A DNA stretch of 51,216 nt, taken from NCBI RefSeq assembly GCF_007858275.1, contig NZ_VFEV01000044.1, positions 1 through 51,216 of the forward strand, written 5' to 3'. Source of the stretch: Pseudomonas proteolytica (GTDB taxonomy: Bacteria; Pseudomonadota; Gammaproteobacteria; Pseudomonadales; Pseudomonadaceae). The stretch's first letter is position 1. Every line of letters begins with the position of its first letter. The notes under the pieces are model-generated. The model was not told the origin of the DNA. It was given only the letters and a program-made list of their open reading frames with translations, and ran no database searches. A program made the translations under genes and the position numbers. Below are positions 43,241 through 51,216 of the stretch, one piece after another.

Positions 43241-43927
43241 TTACCAGGGAATGGTCTGGCCCTTGTAGTTGACGAAGTGATGGCCGCCCTTGCCGGTGTA
43301 GGCGTTCACTTGGGCAATCAGGCCGCGCACGCTGGTCTCCACATCGAGGTCGGCACCTTCGCCGCCCATATCGGTCTTGACCCACCCCGGGTGCAGTGAC
43401 AGTACGGTCAACTTCTGCTCGCCCAATTGCGTTACAAAGCTGTTGGTCATGGAGTTCAGCGCGGCTTTGCTCGCCTTGTACAGCGCCAGGTCCGGCGCAT
43501 CGGGCATGGTTACGCTGCCCAGTACCGAACTCATGAATGCCAGTACGCCACTGCCTTGGCGGATCTGCGGGGCAAAGCGTTGGGCCAGGTTGATCGGCGC
43601 CACGGCGTTGGTGAAAAACAGTTGGCCGACTTCGGCCTGGGTCGCGTGGCCTGGGGTCTGGATGGCCGGGCCCTTGACGCCGGCGTTGACGAACAGCAGG
43701 TCAAAGGTGCGGTCCTTGAGGCGCTGGCTCAGGGCGATCACGGCCTGCTGGTCGTCCATGTCGAGTTTCTCGATCTGGACCGGGCCCACGGCTTTCAGGG
43801 CATCGGCCTTGCTTGGATCGCGCACGGTGGCGGTCACATCCCAGCCGTCCAGGAGCAATTGCTTGACCAGGCCCAGGCCCAGCCCGCGCGAGGCGCCGAT
43901 GATCAATGCGGTTTTTGGCGTAGACAT
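43241..43927 (-). CDS. Short-chain dehydrogenase/reductase
   Basis: A 228-residue classical SDR. Cofactor loop LIIGASRGLGLGLVK, NAGVKG, catalytic Ser in AFMSSVLGS and YKASKAALNSM, then HPGWVKTDMGG, the last typical of the CsgA/C-factor-like group. The substrate is unknown. It reads in the same direction as the following yigZ-like and TetR genes but with a 46-base gap. Confidence 0.88.
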   Translation of the reverse strand: MSTPKTALIIGASRGLGLGLVKQLLLDGWDVTATVRDPSKADALKAVGPVQIEKLDMDDQQAVIALSQRLKDRTFDLLFVNAGVKGPAIQTPGHATQAEVGQLFFTNAVAPINLAQRFAPQIRQGSGVLAFMSSVLGSVTMPDAPDLALYKASKAALNSMTNSFVTQLGEQKLTVLSLHPGWVKTDMGGEGADLDVETSVRGLIAQVNAYTGKGGHHFVNYKGQTIPW

Positions 43928-43973
43928 GAAGGCTTCCTTTGGCGTCGAGGTTCAGTGAACAACATTATCAGGT

Positions 43974-44555
43974 TCAACGTTGCAGCAGGATTCGCCCACG
44001 GCTCAGGTCGGCCAACTGCGATTGCAGGGTGTCGATATGGGCTTCGCCGAGTGCCAGTTGCAGCTCCACGCCGTTGGCGGTGAAGGTTTCTTCCAGGACC
44101 AGGCCGCCCAGTTCGGCGACACGCAGCTTTACCAGCGGCAACTCAGCAAAACCACAGGCACAGCTCAAGGGCACGCGGCTGATCAACTCGACCCGTTCGG
44201 CGTTTTGCAGGCATTTATTGGCGCCGCCCCCATACGCGCGGGCCAGGCCACCGGTGCCCAGTTGGATGCCGCCGTACCAGCGGACCACCAGCACCACGAC
44301 CTGGTCAAACCCCTGGGCCTCGATGGCGGCCAGGATCGGGCGCCCGGCGGTGCCGCCGGGTTCGCCGTCGTCGTTGCTGCGGTATTGCCCGCCCAGTTTC
44401 CAGGCCCAGCAGTTATGCGTGGCGTTGAGGTCGCTGTGCTGCTCGATAAACGCCTGGGCGTCTTGCGGGCTGGTAATCGGTGCAGCAAAGGTGATGAAGC
44501 GGCTTTTGCGGATTTCTTCGCGAAATTCACAAAAGCCCGTAAGGGTGAAAGGCAT
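43974..44555 (-). CDS. YigZ/IMPACT family protein
   Basis: A 193-residue protein with an N-terminal UPF0029 domain (EEIRKSRFITFAAPITS, HNCWAWKLG, SNDDGEPGGTAGRPIL, VVRWYGGIQLGTGGLARAYG) and a C-terminal DUF1949 ferredoxin-like domain. Homologues are linked to translation under stress. The start at 44555 (MPFTLTGFCEF) gives the family N-terminus; the frame runs open further upstream into the TetR gene. It lies 13 bases after the TetR stop, so the two are likely cotranscribed. Confidence 0.9.
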   Translation of the reverse strand: MPFTLTGFCEFREEIRKSRFITFAAPITSPQDAQAFIEQHSDLNATHNCWAWKLGGQYRSNDDGEPGGTAGRPILAAIEAQGFDQVVVLVVRWYGGIQLGTGGLARAYGGGANKCLQNAERVELISRVPLSCACGFAELPLVKLRVAELGGLVLEETFTANGVELQLALGEAHIDTLQSQLADLSRGRILLQR

Positions 44556-44568
44556 CGGGTCGCTTCGT

Positions 44569-45228
44569 TCAGAGGGCCGGCTTGATGCCACAGCCCTTGA
44601 GAATAATGTGGATGAGGTTGCTGCCAGCGTCTTCCATGTCCTGCTTGGTCAGCTTGGTGCGCCCGGTCACGCGGCAGATCTGGGTCGCGAAGTCGGCGTA
44701 ATGCTGGGTGCTGCCCCACAGCAGGAAGATCAAGTGTACCGGATCCACGGGGTCCATCTTGCCGGCATCGATCCAGGCCTGGAATACCGCGGCCCGGCCG
44801 CTGAACCAGGTGCGGTAGTCCTGGCTGAAATATTCGGTAAGGCATTCGCCGCCGCTGATGATCTCCATGGCGAAAATCCGCGAGGCCTGTGGTTGGCGTC
44901 GCGAGTATTCCATCTTGGTGCGGATATAGCGGGTCAGCGCCTCGGCGGGATCATCCTCGGCGGTGAGGGTGTTGAAGGTGCTGTCCCACAGTTCGAGGAT
45001 ATTGCTCAGCACCGCGATGTACAGCCCCAGCTTGTTGGTGAAGTAATAATGCAGGTTGGCCTTCGGCAGCCCGGCACTCGCGGCGATGGTGTTCATGCTG
45101 GTGCCTTTGTAGCCGTGCCGGGCGAATTCGTCTTCGGCGGCCTGGATGATCGCTTGTTCGTTCTTTTGTCGAATGCGGCTGGCGGGTTTTCCGGCGTGGC
45201 TGTTGTGGGCAGGAACTTCGAGGCTCAT
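44569..45228 (-). CDS. TetR-family regulator, RutR-like
   Basis: A 219-residue TetR regulator: IIQAAEDEFARHGYKGTSMNTIAASAGLPKANLHYYF is the DNA-binding domain (shown here in outline: AAEDEFARHGYKGTSM and LPKANLHYYF are the key blocks). The C-terminal half (YSRRQPQASRIFAMEIISGG, FLLWGSTQHYADF) matches the YcdC/RutR ligand domain, which senses uracil in E. coli. It is encoded next to a nucleobase permease on the same strand, so it is likely to regulate purine or pyrimidine use. Start at 45228 (MSLEVPAHNS). Confidence 0.86.
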   Translation of the reverse strand: MSLEVPAHNSHAGKPASRIRQKNEQAIIQAAEDEFARHGYKGTSMNTIAASAGLPKANLHYYFTNKLGLYIAVLSNILELWDSTFNTLTAEDDPAEALTRYIRTKMEYSRRQPQASRIFAMEIISGGECLTEYFSQDYRTWFSGRAAVFQAWIDAGKMDPVDPVHLIFLLWGSTQHYADFATQICRVTGRTKLTKQDMEDAGSNLIHIILKGCGIKPAL

Positions 45229-45315
45229 GGAGGTTTCCGTGCAGATCGATGAATGCGATTGCTGCACAGATAACCCACCCTCAAGCCTCAGACAAGTCCC
45301 GATACGATAAAAGCG

Positions 45316-46710
45316 TCAAAGCGGTTCCAGTGTGTCGTTTTCCACGAGTGGATTTGCGGCGCGCGTTTCGGTCTTGGATTCCGGCAGGATCAGGCACAGC
45401 ACAATTGCCGTCAGCCCGCCGCTGGTGATGGCCGAGTCGAACAGGTTTTGCACCAGGGTTGGCATCAGGTGCAACAAATTCGGTTGCGCGGCGATGCCCA
45501 GGCCGACCCCAAACGAGGTGGCGATGATCAGCATGCTGCGTCGGTCCAGCGGGGCCTGGGCCAGGATGCGCACGCCAGCAGCGGCCACACTGCCGAACAT
45601 CACCAGGGTCGCGCCGCCGAGCACCGGCTTGGGGACTTGCTGCAGTACCGCGCCAATCAGCGGAAACAGCCCGAGACAAAACAGCACCACGCCTATGTAT
45701 AGCCCCACATAGCGGCTGGCGACGCCGGTCAACTGAATCACCCCGTTGTTCTGGGCGAAGGTGGTGTTGGGAAAGGCGCTGAAGGTGGCGGCGATCATGC
45801 AGCTGACGCCATCCCCGAGCACGCCGCCCTTGAGCCGGCTTATATAGGAAGGGCCGCTGATGGGCTGGCGGGCGATCATGCAGTTGGCGGTGAGGTCGCC
45901 CACGGTTTCGATGCTGCTGATCAGATAAATCAGCGCGACCGGCAGGAAGGCGCTCCAGTCGAAGTTGAAACCAAAACGGAACGGTGTCGGCAGGCTGATC
46001 AAGGGCAGGTCGGGCAGGGGCTGGGGTACCAGTTTGCCGCTGAACCATGCAGCGAGGCTGCCCAGTACCAGGCCGATGATGATCGCGCTAAGGCGTACCC
46101 ACGGCGTATCCGAACGGTTGAGCAGGATAATCGTCAGCACCACGAACAGGCCCAGGGCCAGGTTGGTCGGCGCGCCAAAGTCCGGGGCATTGAAGCCGCC
46201 GCCCAGGTCGGTGATGCCCACTTTGATCAGGCTGATGCCAATCAGAGTAATCACAATGCCGGTCACCAGCGGCGTGATGACCCGGCGCAATTGGCCGATA
46301 AAACGGCTCAGCACGATCTGCACCAGCGCGCCGAAAAAGCACACGCCGAAAATCATCGCCAGGATGTCTTCCGGGCTGCCGCCGCGCTGCTTGACCAGGA
46401 AACCCGCTGACAAGACCGCGCCGAGAAAGGCAAAGCTGGTGCCTTGCAGGCAGATCATCCCCGCGCCAATTCCAAACGGCCTACGCGCCTGGATGAAGGT
46501 GCCGACACCGGAAACCATCAACGCCATGCTGATCAGGTAGGGCAGGTGGGCGGCCAGGCCCAGGGTGGAGCCGATGATCAGTGGCGGGGTGATGATGCCG
46601 ACGAAGCTGGCGAGCACATGTTGCAGTGCTGCGAGCAAGGCGGGCAGTGGTTTGGGGCGGTCGTTGAGACCGTAGATCAGGTCGCTGGCGCTGGAGGATT
46701 CTGGTGGCAT
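45316..46710 (-). CDS. NCS2-family xanthine/urate permease
   Basis: A 464-residue nucleobase:cation symporter-2 transporter with about 14 helices. ALQHVLASFVGIITPPLIIG carries the family QH motif; GDLTANCMIARQPISGPSY and SAFPNTTFAQNNGVIQLTGV are the signature regions of the xanthine/uric acid branch. It imports an oxidised purine with protons. Two purine deaminases lie nearby, one of which yields urate and the other hypoxanthine. The permease is 87 bases upstream of the RutR-like gene. Confidence 0.9.
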   Translation of the reverse strand: MPPESSSASDLIYGLNDRPKPLPALLAALQHVLASFVGIITPPLIIGSTLGLAAHLPYLISMALMVSGVGTFIQARRPFGIGAGMICLQGTSFAFLGAVLSAGFLVKQRGGSPEDILAMIFGVCFFGALVQIVLSRFIGQLRRVITPLVTGIVITLIGISLIKVGITDLGGGFNAPDFGAPTNLALGLFVVLTIILLNRSDTPWVRLSAIIIGLVLGSLAAWFSGKLVPQPLPDLPLISLPTPFRFGFNFDWSAFLPVALIYLISSIETVGDLTANCMIARQPISGPSYISRLKGGVLGDGVSCMIAATFSAFPNTTFAQNNGVIQLTGVASRYVGLYIGVVLFCLGLFPLIGAVLQQVPKPVLGGATLVMFGSVAAAGVRILAQAPLDRRSMLIIATSFGVGLGIAAQPNLLHLMPTLVQNLFDSAITSGGLTAIVLCLILPESKTETRAANPLVENDTLEPL

Positions 46711-46796
46711 GGCATGTGGACTCAGGGCTGACGGTTCATGGTCCCTGTGCCTTGCAAAAAGCTGTCCACTTGCTCAGGTTTTGTGGGGAGCCCGTA

Positions 46797-47717
46797 TCAG
46801 CGGGTCGCGGCCAGGCTTTCGAGGAAGCTTTCCAGCACCAAATGAGGGCGGCGGCCTTTGCGCGTGACCGAAGCCAGGCTTAAATCGTAAAAGCGTGTAG
46901 GTGGTTTCAGCGCACGCAGTCGGCCTTGTTGTACCCACAGACTGGCGTAGTGATCGGGCAGGTAGCCGATATAGCGCCCGGTAAGGATCAGGAAGGCCAT
47001 GCCTTCGCGGTCGGACGCGCTGGCGGTGCAGTTGAGCGCCTGATAATGGGCCTGGATATCGGCGGGCAGGCGGAAGGTCGGTGCGATGGCGTCCTGGCTG
47101 TTGATGCGTTGATCGTCCAATTGTTTGTCGTCGGCGTAAAACAGCGGGTGGCCCACCGCGCAGTAGAGCAGCGAACGCTCGCTGTACAGGGGTTGGTATT
47201 CCAGGCCCGACAGGGCGCTGGCCTGGGGGACCACGCCGACATGCAGGCGCCCGTCGAGCACGCCTTGCTCAACTTCATTGGGGGCGATCATGCGGATCTG
47301 GATTTGCACGTCGGGGCCGCGCTCTTTCAACTGCGCCAGTGCATGGGTGATGCGCATATGGGGCAGGGTCACCAGGTTATCGGTCAGGCCGATGATCAGT
47401 TCGCCGCGCAGGTGTTGGTGCAGGCCGTTGACCTCGGTGCGGAAACTTTCCAGCGCACTTAACAGTTGCAGGGCCGATTGGTAGACCTCCCGGCCTTCTT
47501 CCGTCAGGGAGAAACCGGCGCGCCCGCGTTGGCACAGGCGCAGGCCCAGGCGCTGCTCGAGATCGCTCATTTGCTGGCTGATCGCAGAGCGACCAATGCC
47601 CAGCACGGTTTCCGCCGCCGAGAAGCCTCCGCACTCCACCACGCTGCGGAAGATGCGCAACAGGCGGATATCGAAGTCGCTCACTTGGGCCAGCGGGTCG
47701 GGTCGGCGGCTGCTCAT
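46797..47717 (-). CDS. LysR-type regulator, BauR-like
   Basis: A 306-residue LysR regulator. DNA-binding domain: IRLLRIFRSVVECGGFSAAE and RSAISQQMSDLEQRLGLRLC; effector domain: LRGELIIGLTDNLVTLPHM. It is divergent from bauA across 125 bases, the position of bauR in P. aeruginosa, so it is probably the activator of the beta-alanine genes. The shared gap has a GTTGCA/TGCAAC dyad (47751-47756 and 47789-47794) that could be its site. Confidence 0.85.
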   Translation of the reverse strand: MSSRRPDPLAQVSDFDIRLLRIFRSVVECGGFSAAETVLGIGRSAISQQMSDLEQRLGLRLCQRGRAGFSLTEEGREVYQSALQLLSALESFRTEVNGLHQHLRGELIIGLTDNLVTLPHMRITHALAQLKERGPDVQIQIRMIAPNEVEQGVLDGRLHVGVVPQASALSGLEYQPLYSERSLLYCAVGHPLFYADDKQLDDQRINSQDAIAPTFRLPADIQAHYQALNCTASASDREGMAFLILTGRYIGYLPDHYASLWVQQGRLRALKPPTRFYDLSLASVTRKGRRPHLVLESFLESLAATR

Positions 47718-47842
47718 AGTTTAGTAAAAGCCTGACTTAAGGTTAGAAGAGTTGCATTTCCCAGACTTTATCCCCGTGGCAATTTAGCTGCAACAACGCT
47801 TTTCAATCCCGACGCTGCCTTTTGCCCTGCGAGGTTTTGCTG

Positions 47843-49192
47843 ATGAACATGCCCGAAAACGCCCCATCCACCCTGGCCAGCCAGCTGAAGCTGGATGCTC
47901 ACTGGATGCCTTACACCGCCAACCGCAACTTCCAGCGCGACCCGCGTCTGATCGTGGGGGCCGAAGGCAGTTGGTTGATCGATGACAAGGGGCGTCGGGT
48001 GTACGACTCGTTGTCGGGCCTGTGGACCTGCGGCGCGGGGCACACCCGCAAGGAAATCCAGGAAGCCGTCGCCAAACAACTTGGCACCTTGGATTACTCG
48101 CCGGGCTTCCAATACGGCCATCCTTTGTCCTTCCAGTTGGCGGAAAAGATCACCGATCTGACCCCCGGCAATCTGAACCATGTGTTCTTCACCGACTCCG
48201 GTTCCGAGTGCGCCGATACAGCAGTGAAGATGGTGCGTGCGTACTGGCGCCTAAAGGGCCAGGCGACCAAGACCAAGATGATCGGGCGTGCCCGTGGTTA
48301 TCACGGGGTGAACATCGCCGGTACCAGCCTGGGTGGCGTCAACGGCAACCGGAAGATTTTTGGCCAGGCGATGATGGATGTCGATCACCTGCCCCACACG
48401 CTGCTGGCGAGCAATGCCTTCTCCCGCGGCATGCCGGAGCTGGGTGGTATTGCCCTGGCTGACGAGTTGCTCAAGCTGATCGAGTTGCATGATGCGTCAA
48501 ACATTGCTGCGGTGTTCGTTGAGCCGATGGCAGGCTCGGCCGGGGTGCTCGTACCGCCGCAGGGCTACCTCAAGCGGCTACGTGAGATCTGTGACCAGCA
48601 CAATATCCTGCTGGTGTTCGACGAAGTGATCACCGGCTTTGGTCGTACCGGCTCGATGTTCGGTGCAGATAGCTTCGGTGTGACGCCGGACCTGATGTGC
48701 ATCGCCAAGCAGGTCACCAACGGTGCGATCCCGATGGGGGCAGTGATTGCCAGCAGCGAGATCTATCAGACCTTCATGAACCAGGCGACGCCTGAGTACG
48801 CGGTGGAATTCCCACACGGCTACACCTACTCGGCCCACCCGGTAGCCTGCGCGGCCGGGCTGGCGGCATTGGATCTGCTGCAGAAGGAAAACCTGGTGCA
48901 GAGCGTGGCCGAAGTCGCACCGCACTTTGAGAATGCGCTGCATGGTCTCAAGGGCAGCAAGAACGTGATCGACATCCGTAACTACGGCCTGGCCGGTGCG
49001 ATCCAGATCGCCCCGCGTGATGGGGATGCGATCGTGCGTCCATTCGAAGCGGGCATGGCGTTGTGGAAGGCCGGGTTCTATGTGCGCTTTGGCGGCGACA
49101 CCCTGCAGTTCGGCCCAACCTTCAACAGCAAGCCGCAGGACCTGGATCGCTTGTTCGATGCCGTCGGCGAAGTGCTGAACAAGATCGACTGA
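47843..49192 (+). CDS. bauA: Beta-alanine:pyruvate aminotransferase
   Basis: A 449-residue class III PLP aminotransferase. HWMPYTANRNF near the N-terminus, FTDSGSECADTAVKM, the FDEVITGFGRTG block and PLP lysine Lys289 (CIAKQVTNGAIPMGAV) match omega-amino acid:pyruvate transaminases of Pseudomonas (PA0132-type). It converts beta-alanine and pyruvate to malonate semialdehyde and alanine. GAGG precedes the ATG at 47843. The following dehydrogenase consumes the semialdehyde. Confidence 0.93.
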   Translation: MNMPENAPSTLASQLKLDAHWMPYTANRNFQRDPRLIVGAEGSWLIDDKGRRVYDSLSGLWTCGAGHTRKEIQEAVAKQLGTLDYSPGFQYGHPLSFQLAEKITDLTPGNLNHVFFTDSGSECADTAVKMVRAYWRLKGQATKTKMIGRARGYHGVNIAGTSLGGVNGNRKIFGQAMMDVDHLPHTLLASNAFSRGMPELGGIALADELLKLIELHDASNIAAVFVEPMAGSAGVLVPPQGYLKRLREICDQHNILLVFDEVITGFGRTGSMFGADSFGVTPDLMCIAKQVTNGAIPMGAVIASSEIYQTFMNQATPEYAVEFPHGYTYSAHPVACAAGLAALDLLQKENLVQSVAEVAPHFENALHGLKGSKNVIDIRNYGLAGAIQIAPRDGDAIVRPFEAGMALWKAGFYVRFGGDTLQFGPTFNSKPQDLDRLFDAVGEVLNKID

Positions 49193-49266
49193 TTTCTCCT
49201 TCTATATAGAACAACAGCCTGGCGCGACGCGTGTCGCGCCTGTGGACAACTTTTCAGGAGCCTTGC

Positions 49267-50760
49267 ATGAGCCTTATCCAGCATTTGATCAACGGCGAAC
49301 TGGTCAACGACAGCGGTCGCAGCGCCGACGTTTACAACCCTTCTACTGGCCAGGTGATTCATCAGGTGCCATTGGCCAGCCGTGAAACCATTCAACAGGC
49401 TATCGACTCGGCCAAGGCCGCATTCCCGGCCTGGCGCAATACGCCGCCGGCCAAGCGTGCCCAGGTGATGTTTCGTTTCAAGCAATTGCTGGAGCAGAAC
49501 GAAGCCCGTATCTCGCAGTTGATCAGCGAAGAACATGGCAAGACCCTGGAAGATGCTGCCGGTGAGTTGAAGCGCGGGATCGAGAACGTCGAGTACGCGT
49601 GTTCGGCGCCGGAGATCCTCAAGGGCGAGTACAGCCGTAACGTCGGCCCGAACATTGATGCCTGGTCCGACTTCCAGCCGCTGGGCGTGGTGGCCGGTAT
49701 TACGCCGTTCAACTTCCCGGCCATGGTGCCGCTGTGGATGTATCCACTGGCGATCGTCTGCGGTAACTGCTTCATCCTCAAGCCATCGGAGCGCGATCCA
49801 AGCTCGACGCTGCTGATTGCCCAACTGTTGCAGGAAGCCGGTTTGCCCAAAGGTGTGTTGAGTGTGGTCCATGGCGACAAGGGCGCGGTGGATGCGCTGA
49901 TCGAGGCGCCTGAGGTCAAGGCCTTGAGTTTTGTGGGCTCGACGCCGATTGCCGAGTACATCTATTCCGAAGCGACCAAGCGCGGCAAGCGTGTACAGGC
50001 GCTGGGCGGGGCGAAGAACCATGCGGTGCTGATGCCGGATGCGGATCTGGATAATGCCGTAAGCGCCTTGATGGGGGCCGCCTATGGCTCCTGCGGCGAG
50101 CGTTGCATGGCGATCTCGGTGGCGGTCTGCGTGGGTGACCAGGTGGCGGATGCATTGATTGCCAAGCTGGTACCACAGGTCAAGGCACTGAAGATTGGTG
50201 CAGGTACTTCCTGTGGCTTGGACATGGGGCCACTGGTCTCTGCGCAGGCGCGGGACAAGGTTAGCGGCTATATAGAAGATGGTGTGTCTTCGGGCGCTGA
50301 GCTGGTGGTCGATGGGCGTGGCCTGAGCGTTGCCGGGAATGAAGACGGGTTCTTCCTGGGTGGCTGCCTGTTTGATCGCGTGACGCCCGAGATGCGCATC
50401 TATAAAGAAGAGATCTTTGGCCCAGTGCTATGCGTCGTCCGGGTGAACAGCCTGGAAGCGGCGATGCAACTGATCAACGACCATGAATATGGCAACGGTA
50501 CCTGTATCTTCACCCGTGATGGTGAAGCTGCGCGCCTGTTCTGTGACGAGATTGAAGTGGGCATGGTAGGGGTTAACGTGCCATTGCCGGTGCCGGTGGC
50601 TTATCACAGCTTTGGCGGCTGGAAGCGTTCGCTGTTTGGCGACTTGCACGCCTATGGGCCGGACGGGGTGCGTTTCTATACCCGTCGCAAGGCGATCACC
50701 CAGCGTTGGCCGCAGCGTGCCAGCCATGAAGCGTCGCAGTTTGCCTTCCCTAGTTTGTAA
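49267..50760 (+). CDS. bauC: Malonate/methylmalonate semialdehyde dehydrogenase
   Basis: A 497-residue CoA-acylating aldehyde dehydrogenase. NAD-binding segment ITPFNFPAMVPLWMYPLA, ALGGAKNHAVLMPDAD, and catalytic Cys280 in SCGERCMAIS match the MmsA group; a standard Glu base of hydrolytic ALDHs is absent, as usual for this family. It turns malonate semialdehyde into acetyl-CoA and CO2. Position 74 bases after bauA makes it the bauC (PA0130) counterpart; the alternative name mmsA depends on the preferred substrate. AGGAG precedes the ATG. A strong terminator follows. Confidence 0.92.
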   Translation: MSLIQHLINGELVNDSGRSADVYNPSTGQVIHQVPLASRETIQQAIDSAKAAFPAWRNTPPAKRAQVMFRFKQLLEQNEARISQLISEEHGKTLEDAAGELKRGIENVEYACSAPEILKGEYSRNVGPNIDAWSDFQPLGVVAGITPFNFPAMVPLWMYPLAIVCGNCFILKPSERDPSSTLLIAQLLQEAGLPKGVLSVVHGDKGAVDALIEAPEVKALSFVGSTPIAEYIYSEATKRGKRVQALGGAKNHAVLMPDADLDNAVSALMGAAYGSCGERCMAISVAVCVGDQVADALIAKLVPQVKALKIGAGTSCGLDMGPLVSAQARDKVSGYIEDGVSSGAELVVDGRGLSVAGNEDGFFLGGCLFDRVTPEMRIYKEEIFGPVLCVVRVNSLEAAMQLINDHEYGNGTCIFTRDGEAARLFCDEIEVGMVGVNVPLPVPVAYHSFGGWKRSLFGDLHAYGPDGVRFYTRRKAITQRWPQRASHEASQFAFPSL

Positions 50761-50774
50761 GGTTGGATGAGCAG

Positions 50775-50806
50775 AAGGCCGGCCCCTTGGGGCCGGCCTT
50801 TGCGTT
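50775..50806 (+). terminator. Rho-independent terminator after bauC
   Basis: AAGGCCGGCC and GGCCGGCCTT form a ten-base-pair stem with a CCTTGG loop, followed by TGCGTTTC. The T-run is weak but the stem is very stable. It insulates the bau operon from the rRNA promoters that begin 45 bases downstream. Confidence 0.85.
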
Positions 50807-50850
50807 TCTGGGCTGTTTTGATCGATATGACAGAAATGTGAAAGTAACGG

Positions 50851-50878
50851 TTGACGGCGAATTATATCTGTCTATAAT
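50851..50878 (+). promoter_or_regulatory. rRNA operon promoter 1
   Basis: TTGACG (50851-50856), 16-base spacer, TATAAT (50873-50878), then the GC-rich discriminator TCGCCCCA typical of stringently controlled rRNA promoters. This is the most upstream of three tandem promoters. AT-rich sequence before it (GAAATGTGAAAGTAAC) could serve as an UP element. Confidence 0.82.
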
Positions 50879-50996
50879 TCGCCCCACTTCCGGCGCAGTC
50901 GAAACGGAAAACTCCTTGGTAAACAATGAGTTATGCGAGATTCGACAGTAAGTTGCTTCAGTTCATCGAAGCCAAAAGGAAGTTGAAAAAGAGGTG

Positions 50997-51024
50997 TTGA
51001 CAGCAGCGTGTAACGCTGTAGAAT
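50997..51024 (+). promoter_or_regulatory. rRNA operon promoter 2
   Basis: TTGACA (50997-51002), 16-base spacer, TAGAAT (51019-51024), then TCGCCTCCCG. The region upstream (CCAAAAGGAAGTTGAAAAAG) is A-rich. Spacing is identical to the other two promoters. Confidence 0.85.
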
Positions 51025-51106
51025 TCGCCTCCCGCTAACGAGAGATCGGAAGCGCAAGTGGTTGAAGTTGTTGAGAAAATCCTCGAAAACTTCTGAAAAT
51101 AACCAC

Positions 51107-51134
51107 TTGACAGCAAATGAGGCTGCTGTAGAAT
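51107..51134 (+). promoter_or_regulatory. rRNA operon promoter 3
   Basis: TTGACA (51107-51112), 16-base spacer, TAGAAT (51129-51134), then GCGCGCCTC. It shares TTGACAGCA and CTGTAGAAT with promoter 2, suggesting duplication. A-rich sequence GAAAATCCTCGAAAACTTCTG lies upstream. Confidence 0.85.
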
Positions 51135-51216
51135 GCGCGCCTCGGTTGAGACGAAAGATCTTAACCAACCGCTCTTTAACAACTGAATCAAGCAATTCGT
51201 GTGGGTGCTTGTGGAG
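51135..51216 (+). ncRNA. 5' leader of an rRNA operon with boxA (partial)
   Basis: GCTCTTTAACA at 51171-51181 is the boxA antitermination element, followed by ACTGAATCAAGC and a boxC-like CGTGTGGGTGCTTGTGG, as in Pseudomonas pre-16S leaders. The 16S gene itself should begin a few hundred bases beyond the right edge and is not in this window. No protein-coding gene is credible in 50807-51216. Confidence 0.88.

Noticed and set aside
50872..51195. Minus-strand open frame of 107 codons at the right edge
   Set aside because: It runs through the rRNA promoters and boxA leader and has no domain or ribosome site.

Overview
The window looks like chromosomal DNA of a Pseudomonas of the fluorescens group. 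Reasons: high GC with strong GC3 bias; many REP/REPIN palindromes of the fluorescens type (cores such as GGAGCGGGCTTGCCCGCG and GAGCGAGCTTGCTCGCG); recognisable Pseudomonas neighbourhoods (copA-cueR, bauA with a divergent LysR gene, 8-oxoguanine and adenine deaminases, Tad/Flp pilus genes with a sensor kinase); and an rRNA operon leader at the right edge. Most genes are ordinary housekeeping or accessory chromosome genes. No phage, integrase, transposase, CRISPR array, tRNA or complete rRNA gene is visible.

Layout. 1-9541: MATE exporter, periplasmic alpha-2-macroglobulin lipoprotein, a small membrane protein on the other strand, and PbpC (cell-envelope guard system). 9698-11978: MazG-like pyrophosphohydrolase overlapping cmoM, then two tandem DUF4136 lipoproteins. 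12281-22245: a Tad/Flp pilus locus (tadG; rcpC-rcpA-tadZ-tadA-tadB on the minus strand; two flp pilin genes with a receiver-only response regulator between them). 22426-26025: a TpsB/FhaC-type outer-membrane transporter downstream of a glycine-rich repeat lipoprotein. 26338-29925: MaoC and large FabG-like genes divergent from a FadI-like thiolase. 30100-34693: RIO-type kinase, then a copper module (copA-cueR, a periplasmic unknown, a CopZ-like chaperone) with two CueR-type promoters. 34780-41549: Bcr/CflA exporter, small conserved protein, quinone-oxidoreductase-like enzyme with divergent LysR regulator, ArsR-like regulator, adenine/adenosine deaminase, ChaA. 41550-47717: 8-oxoguanine deaminase, SDR, YigZ/IMPACT, RutR-like TetR regulator, purine permease, LysR regulator. 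47843-50760: bauA and a bauC/mmsA dehydrogenase. 50761-51216: terminator and rRNA leader with three tandem promoters and a boxA.

The most unusual item is in the Tad locus. The minus-strand operon runs rcpC-rcpA-tadZ-tadA-tadB in the usual order, but tadB has no stop where expected. After its fourth membrane helix the frame continues into the second half of a PAS domain, a complete PAS domain and a full histidine kinase. The simplest reading is a deletion that joined tadB to a PprA-like sensor kinase gene and removed tadC, tadD and probably the TadE/F, prepilin peptidase and PprB-type genes, none of which is in the window. The membrane-anchored chimera, the receiver-only protein between the two flp genes and the surviving pilus genes may be a decayed pilus locus or a rewired signalling device. 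A second point of interest is the TpsB transporter, which has no TpsA but lies downstream of a nearly charge-free lipoprotein with about two dozen Gly-Gly-Gly-Thr repeats.
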